Shown: positions 55,104 to 64,000, counted from the first letter of the stretch. The stretch: 64,000 bases of DNA from Flavivirga jejuensis (GCF_030540765.1 NZ_JAUOEL010000001.1:1116001-1180000); one strand, 5' to 3'. Translations and numbers: made by a program. Notes: generated by a model not told the origin, from the sequence alone.

Positions 55104-56363
55104 ATGGAGCATACTTTCTTTTTAAAAGAACCTAAGAGTGATAAAGATACATTGATTATGTTTTCATGTTATTTTAAACATGAGAGTAAACAATTTAAAT
55201 ATTCAACTGGAGAGAAAATAAAACCTTTACATTGGAATTTTGAAGAAAACAGACCTAAGCTAAAAGGTGCCATGAAAGATAAAAATTCCATGACTATCAA
55301 AAACCAATTGGGTAGGTATTCAGATGCATTTGAAAATATCGAAGCTGAATGTAAAAAAATGAATGAAGAGTTTACTTCATCAATTTTAAAAGATTCATTT
55401 AATAAGGTATTTAAAAAAAGTGCTGCAGGAAAAAATTTATTCTTTGATGCTTATAAAGAATTTATGACTGAAAAGCAAAAACGAAAAGAATGGAAGTCAG
55501 CAACGGTTAAAAGATATACTAATATAGAAAATCATTTAAAGGAGTTTGAGGTAAATAAAAAATATAAGTTGACTTTTAGTAAGATTAACGACAAGTTCTT
55601 AACTGAATTCACGGATTATTGCTATACAACATTAGACCATAATACAAATACGTATGCTAGAAACTTGGGGCTTTTTAAAACTTTCATGTATTGGACATTA
55701 AAAAAACGCTATACTTACAATGAATCTTTTAAGGACTTTGAGAAACCTGAAAGGGTGGTTACAGAAGAAATTGCTTTAACCTTGAACCAGGTTCAAACTA
55801 TCTTTGAACATAAGACAAAAAGTAAAAGTTTGGAACGAATTAAAGACGTGTTTGTTTTTCAATGTTTAACGGGGTTGCGCTATGGTGAGCTTGCATTAAT
55901 CAATGAACACAACGTTAAAAATAATGTTCTTTTCTTGAAAGAGGATAAGGATGTTACTAAAGATATTAGAGAGATTCCGCTTTTTGAAATTTCTAATTAC
56001 ATTCTAAAAAAATATGATTATAAACTTCCGTTAATCACTAATCAAAAGCAAAATGAGTTTATAAAAGACATATTTGAAGACGCTGGATTTAACGAGATCG
56101 TGGAATATACAAGGACTCAGAATAAAGAGAAAACCACGAAAGAAAAAGCATTTAAAGACCGTGTTTCAACTCATACAGCGCGTAGAACATTCATAACCAT
56201 AATGAAGAAAAAAGGCATTGCAGATAAAACCATTATGAGCATGACAGGCCATAAGGACCTAAAAACATTCAACACTTATTATAAGGTTGATAATATTGCA
56301 CGTAAAGATGCCATATCAGAAGCATTTGGTTCAATGGAATTACCAAAACTTAAAAAAGCTTGA
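55104..56363 (+). CDS. Tyrosine recombinase / integrase (phage or conjugative-element type)
   Basis: The 419-aa protein has an N-terminal arm-binding region (~1-100), a SAM-like core-binding domain (~110-215) and a catalytic domain. Active-site residues are Arg259 (TGLRYGEL), His357 and Arg360 (HTARR), His383 (MTGHKDLKT) and nucleophile Tyr392. This layout is that of Bacteroidota phage and transposon integrases, and no integron-specific insertion was noticed. It would integrate and excise the element to its right. Confidence 0.93.
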   Translation: MEHTFFLKEPKSDKDTLIMFSCYFKHESKQFKYSTGEKIKPLHWNFEENRPKLKGAMKDKNSMTIKNQLGRYSDAFENIEAECKKMNEEFTSSILKDSFNKVFKKSAAGKNLFFDAYKEFMTEKQKRKEWKSATVKRYTNIENHLKEFEVNKKYKLTFSKINDKFLTEFTDYCYTTLDHNTNTYARNLGLFKTFMYWTLKKRYTYNESFKDFEKPERVVTEEIALTLNQVQTIFEHKTKSKSLERIKDVFVFQCLTGLRYGELALINEHNVKNNVLFLKEDKDVTKDIREIPLFEISNYILKKYDYKLPLITNQKQNEFIKDIFEDAGFNEIVEYTRTQNKEKTTKEKAFKDRVSTHTARRTFITIMKKKGIADKTIMSMTGHKDLKTFNTYYKVDNIARKDAISEAFGSMELPKLKKA

Positions 56364-56378
56364 AATAAATTATAAACT

Positions 56379-57137
56379 ATGAACCATATTAATGTTAGTC
56401 ATTTTATTTTCCCCTTAGCAATTGTGAATTTTGATTCTAAAAAAGGTGAGGGAAGTTATAAACGTTTTTTGGGAACAGGATTTTTAATAGGTAACGAGGG
56501 CTTTTTTTTAAGCGCAAAACATGTATTAAATGAAAATATTTTCAACGAATTAAATGAAAATGAATATGTCGTAGGGCTTTTTCATTCTCATAATCCAAAT
56601 GCTTTTAAAGTATTAGAAGTTGAAGATTATTCTAACTCAAAAACAGATTTGATGATTGGGAAAATGCCTGATATTCCTCAAATTGAAGATAATATATTTA
56701 AAATTAATAAATATAGTAAAGCACATGGATGGGTTGATGTTCATTCTTATGGATTTCCTAATTCATTGGTTGATGTTATTCCAGAAAAGGGGCAATTCCT
56801 AAAAGGTTATATTTCAAGAATTACTGATGAAAATGAAAATATTGGCACTTTTGAAGAAGCTCCATCATCATATTTGTTAAGTTCTCCAATTCCAAGTGGA
56901 ATGAGTGGAAGTCCACTTTTTGTTAGGAATAATGGTTTTGTTTTAGCGGGTATTTGCTTAGGTACAGTAGAAAGCACTACAACTTTATGGGAAAATAATT
57001 TTATCGAAGATGATGGAACTAAGATAAAAGAACAAAAAGATAGGGTTTTAGAAAATGGGATTGCTCTAATAATTGCTAATTATCTAGAATGGGAAATTAG
57101 TATTGCAAATGATAGATTGCTTAAAGATTTATTTTAG
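56379..57137 (+). CDS. Trypsin-like serine protease
   Basis: The 252-aa protein has a chymotrypsin-fold triad: His48 (SAKHVL), Asp90 (SKTDLMIG) and Ser176 in GMSGSP. It has no signal peptide, so it probably works in the cytoplasm. It starts 15 bp after the integrase stop on the same strand. Stand-alone cytoplasmic trypsin-like proteins of this type occur in some mobile elements and defence loci, but no partner (such as a receptor or effector) is next to it here. Role unknown. Confidence 0.85.
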   Translation: MNHINVSHFIFPLAIVNFDSKKGEGSYKRFLGTGFLIGNEGFFLSAKHVLNENIFNELNENEYVVGLFHSHNPNAFKVLEVEDYSNSKTDLMIGKMPDIPQIEDNIFKINKYSKAHGWVDVHSYGFPNSLVDVIPEKGQFLKGYISRITDENENIGTFEEAPSSYLLSSPIPSGMSGSPLFVRNNGFVLAGICLGTVESTTTLWENNFIEDDGTKIKEQKDRVLENGIALIIANYLEWEISIANDRLLKDLF

Positions 57138-57253
57138 TTTATAAACTTAATGATTGCAGAAACAATGCAGCCCTATAAAAGAGTTGTCTATTAAGGAAAA
57201 AAAGGAATCAAAAAAAAAGCTTAGAGATCGGTTAATTAAACTCATTGATAAAG

Positions 57254-57454
57254 ATGAATCAAAAAGATCTTATTGGTAAATTAAATAGACTTGAAGATGA
57301 AGCACGCCGTATGTTAGATACTATTGTTGTGCTGAAAGAAGAGCTATCTGGTGGTTCGGATAGCTCTAATTTAAAATCGCCTGTGTTCTTACAAAAACAT
57401 AAAGAAGAACTTATTAAATCAAGTAAGAATAGAAGAGGTATTCCAGATAAATAA
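57254..57454 (+). CDS. Small coiled-coil protein, unrecognised
   Basis: The frame opens with a TTG at 57245, but ATG at 57254 gives 66 aa (MNQKDLIGKLNRLEDEARRM). A leucine-heptad N-terminal half is followed by a Ser/Lys-rich end. No family recognised. It could be a small phage-borne protein. Confidence 0.5.
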   Translation: MNQKDLIGKLNRLEDEARRMLDTIVVLKEELSGGSDSSNLKSPVFLQKHKEELIKSSKNRRGIPDK

Positions 57455-57472
57455 TGAGGATAATTTATCAAC

Positions 57473-57732
57473 TCATAATTTAATATTGGAATATTTATCC
57501 AATTGTTTACCTCCAGCAAAGCTTCTAAAAGCCTGAATCCCTGTAAATGATTCGTTAAATAGCACCTCAACAAAGAATGTATCTACCGAATAACACGCTA
57601 AATATTCGTCTTCTGTTATAAGCTTATCTATAAAAACACCTATTTTTCTGAGAGTATGAAGAGGGCCTCGCCAAAATCTAGTTTATTGAATTCATATACT
57701 GTCAGGTTGAATTATTTACTGTTTTTGTTCAT
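57473..57732 (-). pseudogene. Frameshifted small protein of a common Flavobacteriia family
   Basis: Two frames together read MNKNSK-stop, FNLTVYEFNKLDF, ALFILSEK, then after a shift VFIDKLITEDEYLACYS, FFVEVLFN, RSFAGGKQLDKYSNIKL-stop. The pattern resembles a widespread hypothetical family ending in ...SF..G..LDKYS. There is one in-frame stop after six codons and an apparent 2-nt insertion at the AAAAATAGG run. The reading is by eye. Confidence 0.5.
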
Positions 57733-57855
57733 TTTTAACAAAATTTCATTTCTTATTTGCCGAATTATTATTGAAAACTCTTCTTTAGAATACGAATATT
57801 TAAATTCTATGAGAGTTTCAAGTTGATTATCTAAATGCTGTAGTTCTGGATTCAT
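57712..57855 (-). CDS. Mini-protein with YS/T-x-EE motif, member 1
   Basis: A 47-aa ORF (MNPELQHLDNQLETLIEFKY, then SYSKEEFSIIIRQI). Two similar mini-ORFs follow to the right, all minus strand, all with an aromatic-S/T-x-E-E-hydrophobic pattern near the middle. It runs in the same frame as the broken gene at 57473, from which it is separated by the TAA stop. Function unknown. Confidence 0.5.
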   Translation of the reverse strand: MNPELQHLDNQLETLIEFKYSYSKEEFSIIIRQIRNEILLKMNKNSK

Positions 57856-57884
57856 AAACTATAAATTTATAACGTTAAAATATT

Positions 57885-58022
57885 TTATTTTTTCAACCAA
57901 GGGCTTAAAACTTCCTTTTCTAATTCATTAAGTATTATTAATTTTTCTTCATCAGTATAACTGTCCCTGTTTTCCATGTATGTTTTGATTTTATCTATGT
58001 AATTTTGGTTCTTAATACCCAT
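57885..58022 (-). CDS. Mini-protein with YS/T-x-EE motif, member 2
   Basis: A 45-aa ORF: MGIKNQNYIDKIKTYMENRD, then SYTDEEKLIILNEL and a charged end LSPWLKK. The shared motif and similar length suggest a paralogue of the ORFs at 57712 and 58045. No recognised domain. Confidence 0.55.
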   Translation of the reverse strand: MGIKNQNYIDKIKTYMENRDSYTDEEKLIILNELEKEVLSPWLKK

Positions 58023-58044
58023 TATTTAAAAATTTTATTATTGT

Positions 58045-58194
58045 TTATATTTCTATTGAAGTAAACCCTCTAAATGTATCGTCTATATCTTTCCTTAGGG
58101 ATGCTTTTATTATTTGCTTTTCTTCATGAGTATAAAAGACTTTGTATTCTTTGTAAATTAATGTCTGTTTTAATAAGTGAGGTTTTGTCTTCAT
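58045..58194 (-). CDS. Mini-protein with YS/T-x-EE motif, member 3
   Basis: Met at 58194 gives 49 aa (MKTKPHLLKQTLIYKEYKVF, YTHEEKQIIKASL). The frame is open to 58257, but the extra N-terminus is not shared by the other members. It is divergent from the Xre-type gene at 58342. Confidence 0.55.
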   Translation of the reverse strand: MKTKPHLLKQTLIYKEYKVFYTHEEKQIIKASLRKDIDDTFRGFTSIEI

Positions 58195-58341
58195 GATTAT
58201 TTGATTTAGTAAATCTATAATTTTTTTACAGTAAATGTAATCATTACTATAATACAATACAAATTAAACTGTAATTATTTTTAATATTATTTAGTGTTAC
58301 TATAATTTCACTATATTTGTGATAGTGTAAATAAAAGAATT

Positions 58342-58608
58342 ATGAGTATTTTAAAATTAAAAGAGTTATTAAAGGAAAAAGGCATATCTGGTAAAGATTT
58401 ATCTGAAAAAGTTGGTGTTACTCCAGCAAGTATCTCAAATATTGTTCAAGGAAATAGTTTTCCTAAACCTGAATTATTAAAACAAATAGCTAAAGCTTTA
58501 GAGGTTGATATCAGAGAACTGTTTATTCCGACTATACCAACGAATACTGAAACAATCTATGTAAATCGAAACGGTAGTTTTGTGCCAATTGGAGAAATAA
58601 AAAAGTGA
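58342..58608 (+). CDS. Xre-family helix-turn-helix regulator
   Basis: The 88-aa protein has a Cro/CI-type HTH (~5-60: LKLKELLKEKGISGKDLSEK, VGVTPASISNIVQGNSFP), followed by a short beta tail (ETIYVNRNGSFVP). It is probably a repressor of the element genes, with an operator in the intergenic gap 58258-58341. Its stop is 1 bp from the next gene start, so the two are co-translated. Confidence 0.88.
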   Translation: MSILKLKELLKEKGISGKDLSEKVGVTPASISNIVQGNSFPKPELLKQIAKALEVDIRELFIPTIPTNTETIYVNRNGSFVPIGEIKK

Positions 58609-58609
58609 T

Positions 58610-58912
58610 ATGAGTGTTTTTAAAAAAGATGATAAGCTCACTATAGATCTATTACAAGCAGAATTACTATCTACGATATTTAACCTTAAAACAGGAGATA
58701 TATCATTTGAAAAAGCAGAATCAATTGCAAAACTTGCTGACGATCTAAATGCGAGTAACATAGAATTTATTGATAAAATTTCAACTCTAGACCCTAAATA
58801 TCAATACCCAAACATCAATTATTTTCTAACGGATAATATAGATACTATTAAAGTTAAAATTAATCAGAATATAGAACACGTTAAAAAAATACGTGAGCTT
58901 ATAAAAAAATGA
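58610..58912 (+). CDS. Unrecognised small protein co-transcribed with the regulator
   Basis: A 100-aa all-helical, acidic protein (MSVFKKDDKLTIDLLQAELL). I recognise no family. It starts right after the Xre gene stop and ends at a hairpin, suggesting a two-gene transcript, for example a regulator with a partner protein. Confidence 0.6.
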   Translation: MSVFKKDDKLTIDLLQAELLSTIFNLKTGDISFEKAESIAKLADDLNASNIEFIDKISTLDPKYQYPNINYFLTDNIDTIKVKINQNIEHVKKIRELIKK

Positions 58913-58940
58913 GGTAGCAGAACGCATCGAACTACCTCAG
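58911..58940. terminator. Hairpin between convergent genes
   Basis: GAGGTAG / CTACCTC stem with a 14-nt loop, directly after the 58610 gene and before the tape measure gene stop on the other strand. The T-run is weak. Confidence 0.5.
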
Positions 58941-58987
58941 GTATATGACATAATGTATTTAAATGGCTGCTGATGCAAATATAGCAA

Positions 58988-61900
58988 TCATTTGTTCTTT
59001 GGATATTTTTTAGTAATGTTACCTTTTTTAACATAGAAATATTCAGGAGTCTCCCAAGTTTTAGGCTCATTTTCCCTTTCATTTTTATAACCTTCAAACT
59101 CCTTATCAAACTTTTCATTAAGCTTTCTTAATTCATTAACAGTTTCATTACTTTTTTTAGAAGCTTCTTCTTTAGCCTGTTCTGATTTTATAGTAACATG
59201 ATTTACACGTCTTATCACTTGCATAGTTTGCTCTCCTACATTTGGATGTCCATATTTTTGAGATAGATAATGCTCCAAACTCATACCTCCCTGAGTATCG
59301 TTAATCATGGCATCTAAAATATGACTGTATTTTCGTTGTTGTTGTTTGTTGACAACATAGACCTTCTCACTATCTTCAAACTCTGCAACACGCTCTCCTG
59401 TTTTTGAGTTGTACAACCCAAATCCGCTCTCCTCATGTCGTGGACCATGTAAATCTAATGCCCCTTCTTTTAGTCCACGTCTGAAATTCTGACCACTTCC
59501 AATCGCTTGAAAAGCTTTGGTTTTAGCAATAGCAAATGCTCCAAACATAGTGGCAATGGCCGCCACTGCAATAGGTATTGCAAATGGCCCACCTATCTTT
59601 GTTGCAACTCTGAATATATTGGTTGCAGACGTAACTAAATTCCCTAACTGTATACCAGTTTGAATTAGAAACTCAGTCTTAGCAAATGCTGCTCTTTTCT
59701 TTTGAGCCTTTTTAAGTTCTTCCTCTTCTTTTGCTTTTTGGGCTTTGAGTGATTCTAAATCTTTTTGTCTATTATCGTAGTTATTGGCATAACCATCTTC
59801 GTAAAGTTGCTTTTCTCGCTCTACTTCTTCTTCGATTTTGTCAATGCTCTCTTGTGTGGCTTCAACTTTTTTCTTTCTCTCTTCAACTTCTAATGTTGCA
59901 ATTTCCTTAAGAGAACTATAAACCGAATCAATAGCACCACCTAAAGCTTCTGCAAACTCATTCAATAATGCTCCACTTAAACCAAATAATTTACCAATAC
60001 CTTTAGCAAAACCTTCTGTAGATGAAAACAGACCGCTTATTTTTGAGCCAAGATCACTATCCTCGGTTTTATTACTTACTCCTTCAATTTCGGTTTGCAC
60101 TTCTTTTAAAGCTTCAACCGTTTTCAAAATCTCCTTCGCTGTCTTATCTCCTAATCCTTCTCGTAATTTTTCACCCAAGACTATTGCTTCTTCTTTCGAT
60201 TTAGCGTTTTTAATAGCTTCTAAAGTGTTTTTTACTAATAATTGTTGCTCAGCATCAAGATCTTTCTCAAGACGCTGTAGTTTAGCTTCTAATCCCGCTT
60301 CTTGGATTTTTAACAACTGCAACTGTTTAAGCTTTTCGTTATCGATTAAATCTTTGGCATTGGCTTGATATATTTTTAAAATGGATTCTGCTATTTCTTG
60401 ATCTTTATCAATTTTTTCTAAGTCAGTATCCTTATCAAATTCCTTTAATTCGTCTTTTTCAGCTCCAACTGTTGTGTTGATACTAATTTGTAAGTCGTAT
60501 TTTTCAAATTCATCGTCAGTTTGTGCAATCTGTTTTTGAAGTTCTTCACGGATATTTTTCCATTTCTCCTGAATATTTTGACGTTCTATGACAGCGGATG
60601 CATCATACACACTTGCAACTGCGCCTAGCGCTTTGAATTTTACTTTTTCACGTTCAGCATCATATTTCGCATCAATTTCGTTGAGTTGCTTTCTTAATTC
60701 CTCGTAAGCTATCCCGTTTTCTTTATTGTAAAGCTTGTTAAACTCAGCTTGAATTTTGATTTTTTCAGATTCACTAGCTTTCAATGCAGTAATACGCTCT
60801 TCAAAAGCCTTTTTTTCTTCCTCAAGTCTTTGAGTTACTAAAGTTTTATCTTTTTCCCTGTCATTGTCGATGAGGTTAGTCTGTATCTGCTCTTGCATTT
60901 TAACTAATTCCCGCAGCAATGAGGAAACTTTCTTTGAAGTTTTATCTGAAGAATCTCCCAGGATATTATATTGTTTACCTAAATCTGCAAATTTTGATTC
61001 TAGATCACTTGCAGAACCCAACGTGGTATTAATTACACCGTTTTGTTCTCTAAGGTTTGATAGACCACTTTGAATGAATTGCGAATATTTCGAAATAGCA
61101 TTTTTGAATTCCCTTTCATCTGGCAAACCAATAATTGATAATATTTCTTCCTGAGATATTTCATTTTGATTGATCGTTTCAATACCGAATAATTCCCAGA
61201 ATGAATTTGAAGCATTGTCAGAGTATTTCGTAACCTCATCGAAAAACCCTAAACCCTCTCCCTGCTCAAGTCTCAAAATATCCTGTCTTAAACTTTTAGT
61301 TTTCTCCAGAGCAATTTGATAAGTAGCTTCAGCTTGTGCTTTTAAGCTTAAATATTGAATGTACTTATCTCCGTTATTTATTAGCCTATTTTCTAATTCT
61401 TCATAACTTTTAGCAGATCCTAAAGTATCTCCAAAGGCGTCATTAAAATCTTTGACAGCCTTTTCTTTTTGATTGAAAGACAAACCTCCATCTTTAACTT
61501 TTTTATTTAATAGAGTTAATTGAGCGATTTGGTCACCATAAATTTCATTAGCTTTTTCATTAACCTCCTTCATGCGTTCACTCTCATCGCTAGTAATACC
61601 AATGAATTTTGCAACATCTTTCCAATACACCACTAGAGCAGCTACAAGTCCAACAATAAGACCAATGCCTAATAATTTAAGCGCAGCACCTAAGCGTAAA
61701 GTTGATTTTGCACTTGCATCTGTGGCTTTAGCATATAGACCCTGCACAACAGCTAATGCTTTATTAGAGGCAGTTCCTTTTTTAGCGACTTCAGCTTGTA
61801 TTGCCTGTAAACCGTTTAATAATGCCAATGCACCGTTAAGCTTCACTAATGTTTTTTGTAAATCTTCGCTTCCAGCACCAAATAAAGCCTGCGCCCCCTC

Positions 61901-62833
61901 TGCTACAGCAAACACCCCTATAACACCGTTAACTGCACTAATTAGATTATCTAAACCTTGAGTAGATGAAGATGCCTTTTTTAGCTGAGCATTTGTATCT
62001 TCTAAGGCAGTAGTGTATTCGATAGCTTTTTCTTTTAATTCATTCCATCTAGCACTTCCTCGCTCTCCTTCTAATTCTAATTTTACAAGCTCGTCTTTTA
62101 CTTTTCTCAAATCAGTAGCTAAAGACACGTTTTCTGTACGCACTTCTTTTAATTGGAGTTTGTAATCTTCAAGAGCTACTTTCTCTTCATTTAAAGCTTT
62201 CTTTGCCGCTTCGCGTTCACTTATTAAATTAGCTTGATCTTGCCCTGGAGCTGTTGATTTTATCCTCTTGTCGGAATCTTTAATAAAATCCTCGGTACTT
62301 TTTATATTCAGCTGCGTTTCTTTTATCTTTTCCTTAATGTCATCTAAGGATCCTACAACTCCAATCGAAGCCTGCTTCATTTTATCTTCAAAGAAATCAA
62401 CCAGTACGTTAAGTGTGCCAAAATCGTCCTCTACGTTGGTTAATTTTGATATAAGACTGTCTATATCATCAACAGATAAATTTAAGCTCTCTATAGATCC
62501 CATGTCTTTTGAAAGCGATTTAATAAGGCTGTCAAAGTCTTTCAACTCCTTACTATCAAAAGCATCTTTATTATTCTTGGAAAGATTCTGAAATTTTTTA
62601 TCTAATTCGACTATAACTTTACCCTCTGCAGCTACTTGGCTAATTTGAGTTTTAACCGCTTTATTGATTTTATCGTAATCTTTTACGGTGTTGTTGGCAT
62701 AGTCTTGCATAGCCTTTTCCCCTTTGGCTATATCTTGGGTATGTTTTTCCCAAAGTATAGAATGGTCTTTAAACTGACTATCGACTTTACTTAAATCTAA
62801 GGCTACTTTAAAAAGGACTTCATCACTGGCCAT
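58988..62833 (-). CDS. Phage tail tape measure protein
   Basis: The 1281-aa protein has long coiled-coil regions (~60-310, ~640-900), two hydrophobic stretches (~385-405, LLGIGLIVGLVAALVVYW; ~1110-1150, FAIPIAVAAIATMFGAFAIA) and a helical C-terminus. Length, coiled coils and embedded membrane-like segments are typical of tail tape measure proteins, which set tail length and help DNA ejection. It is read opposite to the integrase. The next genes to the right (62921, 63505) are in the same direction, in keeping with a late structural operon continuing beyond the window. Confidence 0.85.
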   Translation of the reverse strand: MASDEVLFKVALDLSKVDSQFKDHSILWEKHTQDIAKGEKAMQDYANNTVKDYDKINKAVKTQISQVAAEGKVIVELDKKFQNLSKNNKDAFDSKELKDFDSLIKSLSKDMGSIESLNLSVDDIDSLISKLTNVEDDFGTLNVLVDFFEDKMKQASIGVVGSLDDIKEKIKETQLNIKSTEDFIKDSDKRIKSTAPGQDQANLISEREAAKKALNEEKVALEDYKLQLKEVRTENVSLATDLRKVKDELVKLELEGERGSARWNELKEKAIEYTTALEDTNAQLKKASSSTQGLDNLISAVNGVIGVFAVAEGAQALFGAGSEDLQKTLVKLNGALALLNGLQAIQAEVAKKGTASNKALAVVQGLYAKATDASAKSTLRLGAALKLLGIGLIVGLVAALVVYWKDVAKFIGITSDESERMKEVNEKANEIYGDQIAQLTLLNKKVKDGGLSFNQKEKAVKDFNDAFGDTLGSAKSYEELENRLINNGDKYIQYLSLKAQAEATYQIALEKTKSLRQDILRLEQGEGLGFFDEVTKYSDNASNSFWELFGIETINQNEISQEEILSIIGLPDEREFKNAISKYSQFIQSGLSNLREQNGVINTTLGSASDLESKFADLGKQYNILGDSSDKTSKKVSSLLRELVKMQEQIQTNLIDNDREKDKTLVTQRLEEEKKAFEERITALKASESEKIKIQAEFNKLYNKENGIAYEELRKQLNEIDAKYDAEREKVKFKALGAVASVYDASAVIERQNIQEKWKNIREELQKQIAQTDDEFEKYDLQISINTTVGAEKDELKEFDKDTDLEKIDKDQEIAESILKIYQANAKDLIDNEKLKQLQLLKIQEAGLEAKLQRLEKDLDAEQQLLVKNTLEAIKNAKSKEEAIVLGEKLREGLGDKTAKEILKTVEALKEVQTEIEGVSNKTEDSDLGSKISGLFSSTEGFAKGIGKLFGLSGALLNEFAEALGGAIDSVYSSLKEIATLEVEERKKKVEATQESIDKIEEEVEREKQLYEDGYANNYDNRQKDLESLKAQKAKEEEELKKAQKKRAAFAKTEFLIQTGIQLGNLVTSATNIFRVATKIGGPFAIPIAVAAIATMFGAFAIAKTKAFQAIGSGQNFRRGLKEGALDLHGPRHEESGFGLYNSKTGERVAEFEDSEKVYVVNKQQQRKYSHILDAMINDTQGGMSLEHYLSQKYGHPNVGEQTMQVIRRVNHVTIKSEQAKEEASKKSNETVNELRKLNEKFDKEFEGYKNERENEPKTWETPEYFYVKKGNITKKYPKNK

Positions 62834-62920
62834 GGCATAATGGTTTTAAATTAATAAAATATTTGCCATGTTGTTGAGCCTGACTGAAGCTCCTGTAGTA
62901 TGTTAATTTAATGAATGATT

Positions 62921-63475
62921 TTACCAATCATCATCATTAGAACCTTTGAGCATATCGCTCAGAGTTTTATTGATTGATTTTTCAATAGCTTCTTTATAGG
63001 GTTGAGCAGATAACCATTTTCTAGGTTTTCCATTCTTTTTAAAAAAGTGTGCTGGTGTTATATTAAAACCTTTATTACTAATCACTTCGTTTTTTGTAAG
63101 ACCTAGTAACCCAAACTCATAATTAACTCCAAATTCTGATATAAATAGAGTTTTTACTCTAGCTCTATTGTCTTTAAAATCAATTTCTATCTCAGGTACT
63201 ATTATCATTTCTTCTGACCAGGTACCCATATTTTTCCAGCTATACTTTATTCTATCTCGGTATTGAAACTTAAGATATTTGTTTTCGATTTCTGATATGA
63301 TGCAATTTCCAATATCAGCACAATTCTTAATTATGTATTCTTTGGCAATAGTAAAAGTTAAATCTGCTTTCTTATTGGTTACAATGAAAGCTGAGGTAAA
63401 TCCGTCTTTGGTAATCTCAAATTTATCTTGAGTATAAGCCAGTATAGGGAAAAGTATAATTATTAAGTATTTCAT
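62921..63475 (-). CDS. Secreted protein, DUF4468-like
   Basis: The 184-aa protein has a signal peptide (MKYLIIILFPILAYTQ). The pattern FEITKDGFTSAFIV ... IISEIENKYLKFQY ... VEIDFKDNRARV resembles the DUF4468 TBP-like-fold family of Bacteroidota, of unknown function. Finding a secreted protein between tape measure and packaging-type genes is unusual; it may be a moron gene expressed by the lysogen. Confidence 0.65.
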   Translation of the reverse strand: MKYLIIILFPILAYTQDKFEITKDGFTSAFIVTNKKADLTFTIAKEYIIKNCADIGNCIISEIENKYLKFQYRDRIKYSWKNMGTWSEEMIIVPEIEIDFKDNRARVKTLFISEFGVNYEFGLLGLTKNEVISNKGFNITPAHFFKKNGKPRKWLSAQPYKEAIEKSINKTLSDMLKGSNDDDW

Positions 63476-63504
63476 ATTTTAAATTTAACTATTTAGATTT
63501 GAAT

Positions 63505-63897
63505 CTATTCCTCTAATTTTCTTTCCTTGATAATCAGTGTAACCTTTTGCATTTTTGACTGTGTTGGAGGCGTTGTAACATGCATATTCTGATTCGCTTT
63601 TCCATCAATTTGTTCGAGAATAATTTGCAAAGCCTTTATGCTATCGGTGCCACGCTTTGACATAGCCCATTGCTTTAATTTAATGGCCAGTTGCATTTCT
63701 GTTGGCAGTTTAAGTTTCACATTACCATTCTTGTAAACCCTAATCACATCCTTTTTTTCTATCAAAATTTCCCCATCTGCTTCTAAAAGCTCAATTAACT
63801 GTCTTTTTATAGATGGTTTTCTACCTCCTTTAATTGTGTCTTCTGGTCTTTTGTCGAAGCCGTTCGTGTTTTTCTTATCTCCAAAATTCTCTATCAT
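63505..63897 (-). CDS. Small phage protein, unrecognised
   Basis: A 130-aa basic protein with GGRKPSIKRQLIELLEADGE and QLAIKLKQWAMSKRGTDSIK. The pattern GRKP...LKQWA...ALQIILEQIDGKA resembles small phage proteins described as DUF5681-like or terminase-small-like, but I am not sure. It runs in the same direction as the tape measure gene. 63898-64000 shows no gene. Confidence 0.5.
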   Translation of the reverse strand: MIENFGDKKNTNGFDKRPEDTIKGGRKPSIKRQLIELLEADGEILIEKKDVIRVYKNGNVKLKLPTEMQLAIKLKQWAMSKRGTDSIKALQIILEQIDGKANQNMHVTTPPTQSKMQKVTLIIKERKLEE

Positions 63898-64000
63898 TCC
63901 GAGTGTTTTTTGAGTGGTTTAGTAAATTTATTTAAAATCATCTAGTTATTTTATATTTTGATTAATCATTTGCTTTTTACTAGTGAAAAAATCTTTAATT

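Noticed and set aside
55104-56363. Recombinase as the integrase of the cassette array
   Set aside because: It is the phage/conjugative-element type, 17 kb away and beside phage genes; the IntI-specific patch was not seen.
60022-62591. Several plus-strand ORFs of 60-130 aa
   Set aside because: They are antisense to the tape measure protein and lack ribosome-binding context or family signs.

Overview
The window is AT-rich DNA from a marine-type member of the Bacteroidota, most likely a Flavobacteriaceae. Supporting signs are SusC/SusD and FecR/ECF-sigma pairs, a hybrid two-component system (HTCS), S1 sulfatases, GH95, type IX secretion (T9SS) sorting domains and many short lipoprotein signal peptides. 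No rRNA, complete tRNA or CRISPR array was seen.

Layout. (1) 1-18.7 kb: polysaccharide-degradation genes. These are a partial clan GH-A glycosidase, a fused esterase/SGNH hydrolase, a GH95 enzyme, a second GH-A-like enzyme, a beta-propeller glycosidase, a BspA-type leucine-rich T9SS cargo, two S1 sulfatases and the HTCS regulator. Gaps between them hold a composite palindromic repeat and two copies of a MITE with 5-bp target duplications. (2) 19.1-27.4 kb: a peptide-secretion locus made of a LytS-type kinase and LytTR regulator, a degenerate C39-VKOR-thioredoxin membrane protein, a 47-aa double-glycine peptide with two cysteines, a C39-peptidase ABC transporter and an HlyD-type fusion protein. 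(3) 27.4-37.9 kb: eight minus-strand genes, each followed by an imperfect palindrome that starts TAACA and ends CGTTA in gene orientation. This is the layout of an integron cassette array without an integrase. A 600-nt ORF-less group IIC intron sits exactly at TTGT/TA of one palindrome. A MITE interrupts another, and remnants of further introns lie at the distal end. (4) 38.3-54.4 kb: an ECF sigma/FecR/SusC/SusD locus whose enzymes are glycerophosphodiester phosphodiesterases (three GDPD genes), with a PKD-PQQ lipoprotein and several secreted surface proteins. (5) 54.5-64 kb: one end of a prophage or integrated element, with a tyrosine recombinase, trypsin-like protease, small proteins, Xre-type regulator, tape measure protein and two more genes running off the end.

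How it works together. Region 1 would be switched on by glycan fragments sensed by the HTCS. Region 2 looks like a self-contained, two-component-controlled system that matures and exports one disulfide-bearing peptide. Region 4 would import and hydrolyse glycerophosphodiesters under anti-sigma control. Region 3 is an accessory gene reservoir, and its attC-like nature is the most notable observation. All assignments are by reading motifs; no database search was run.
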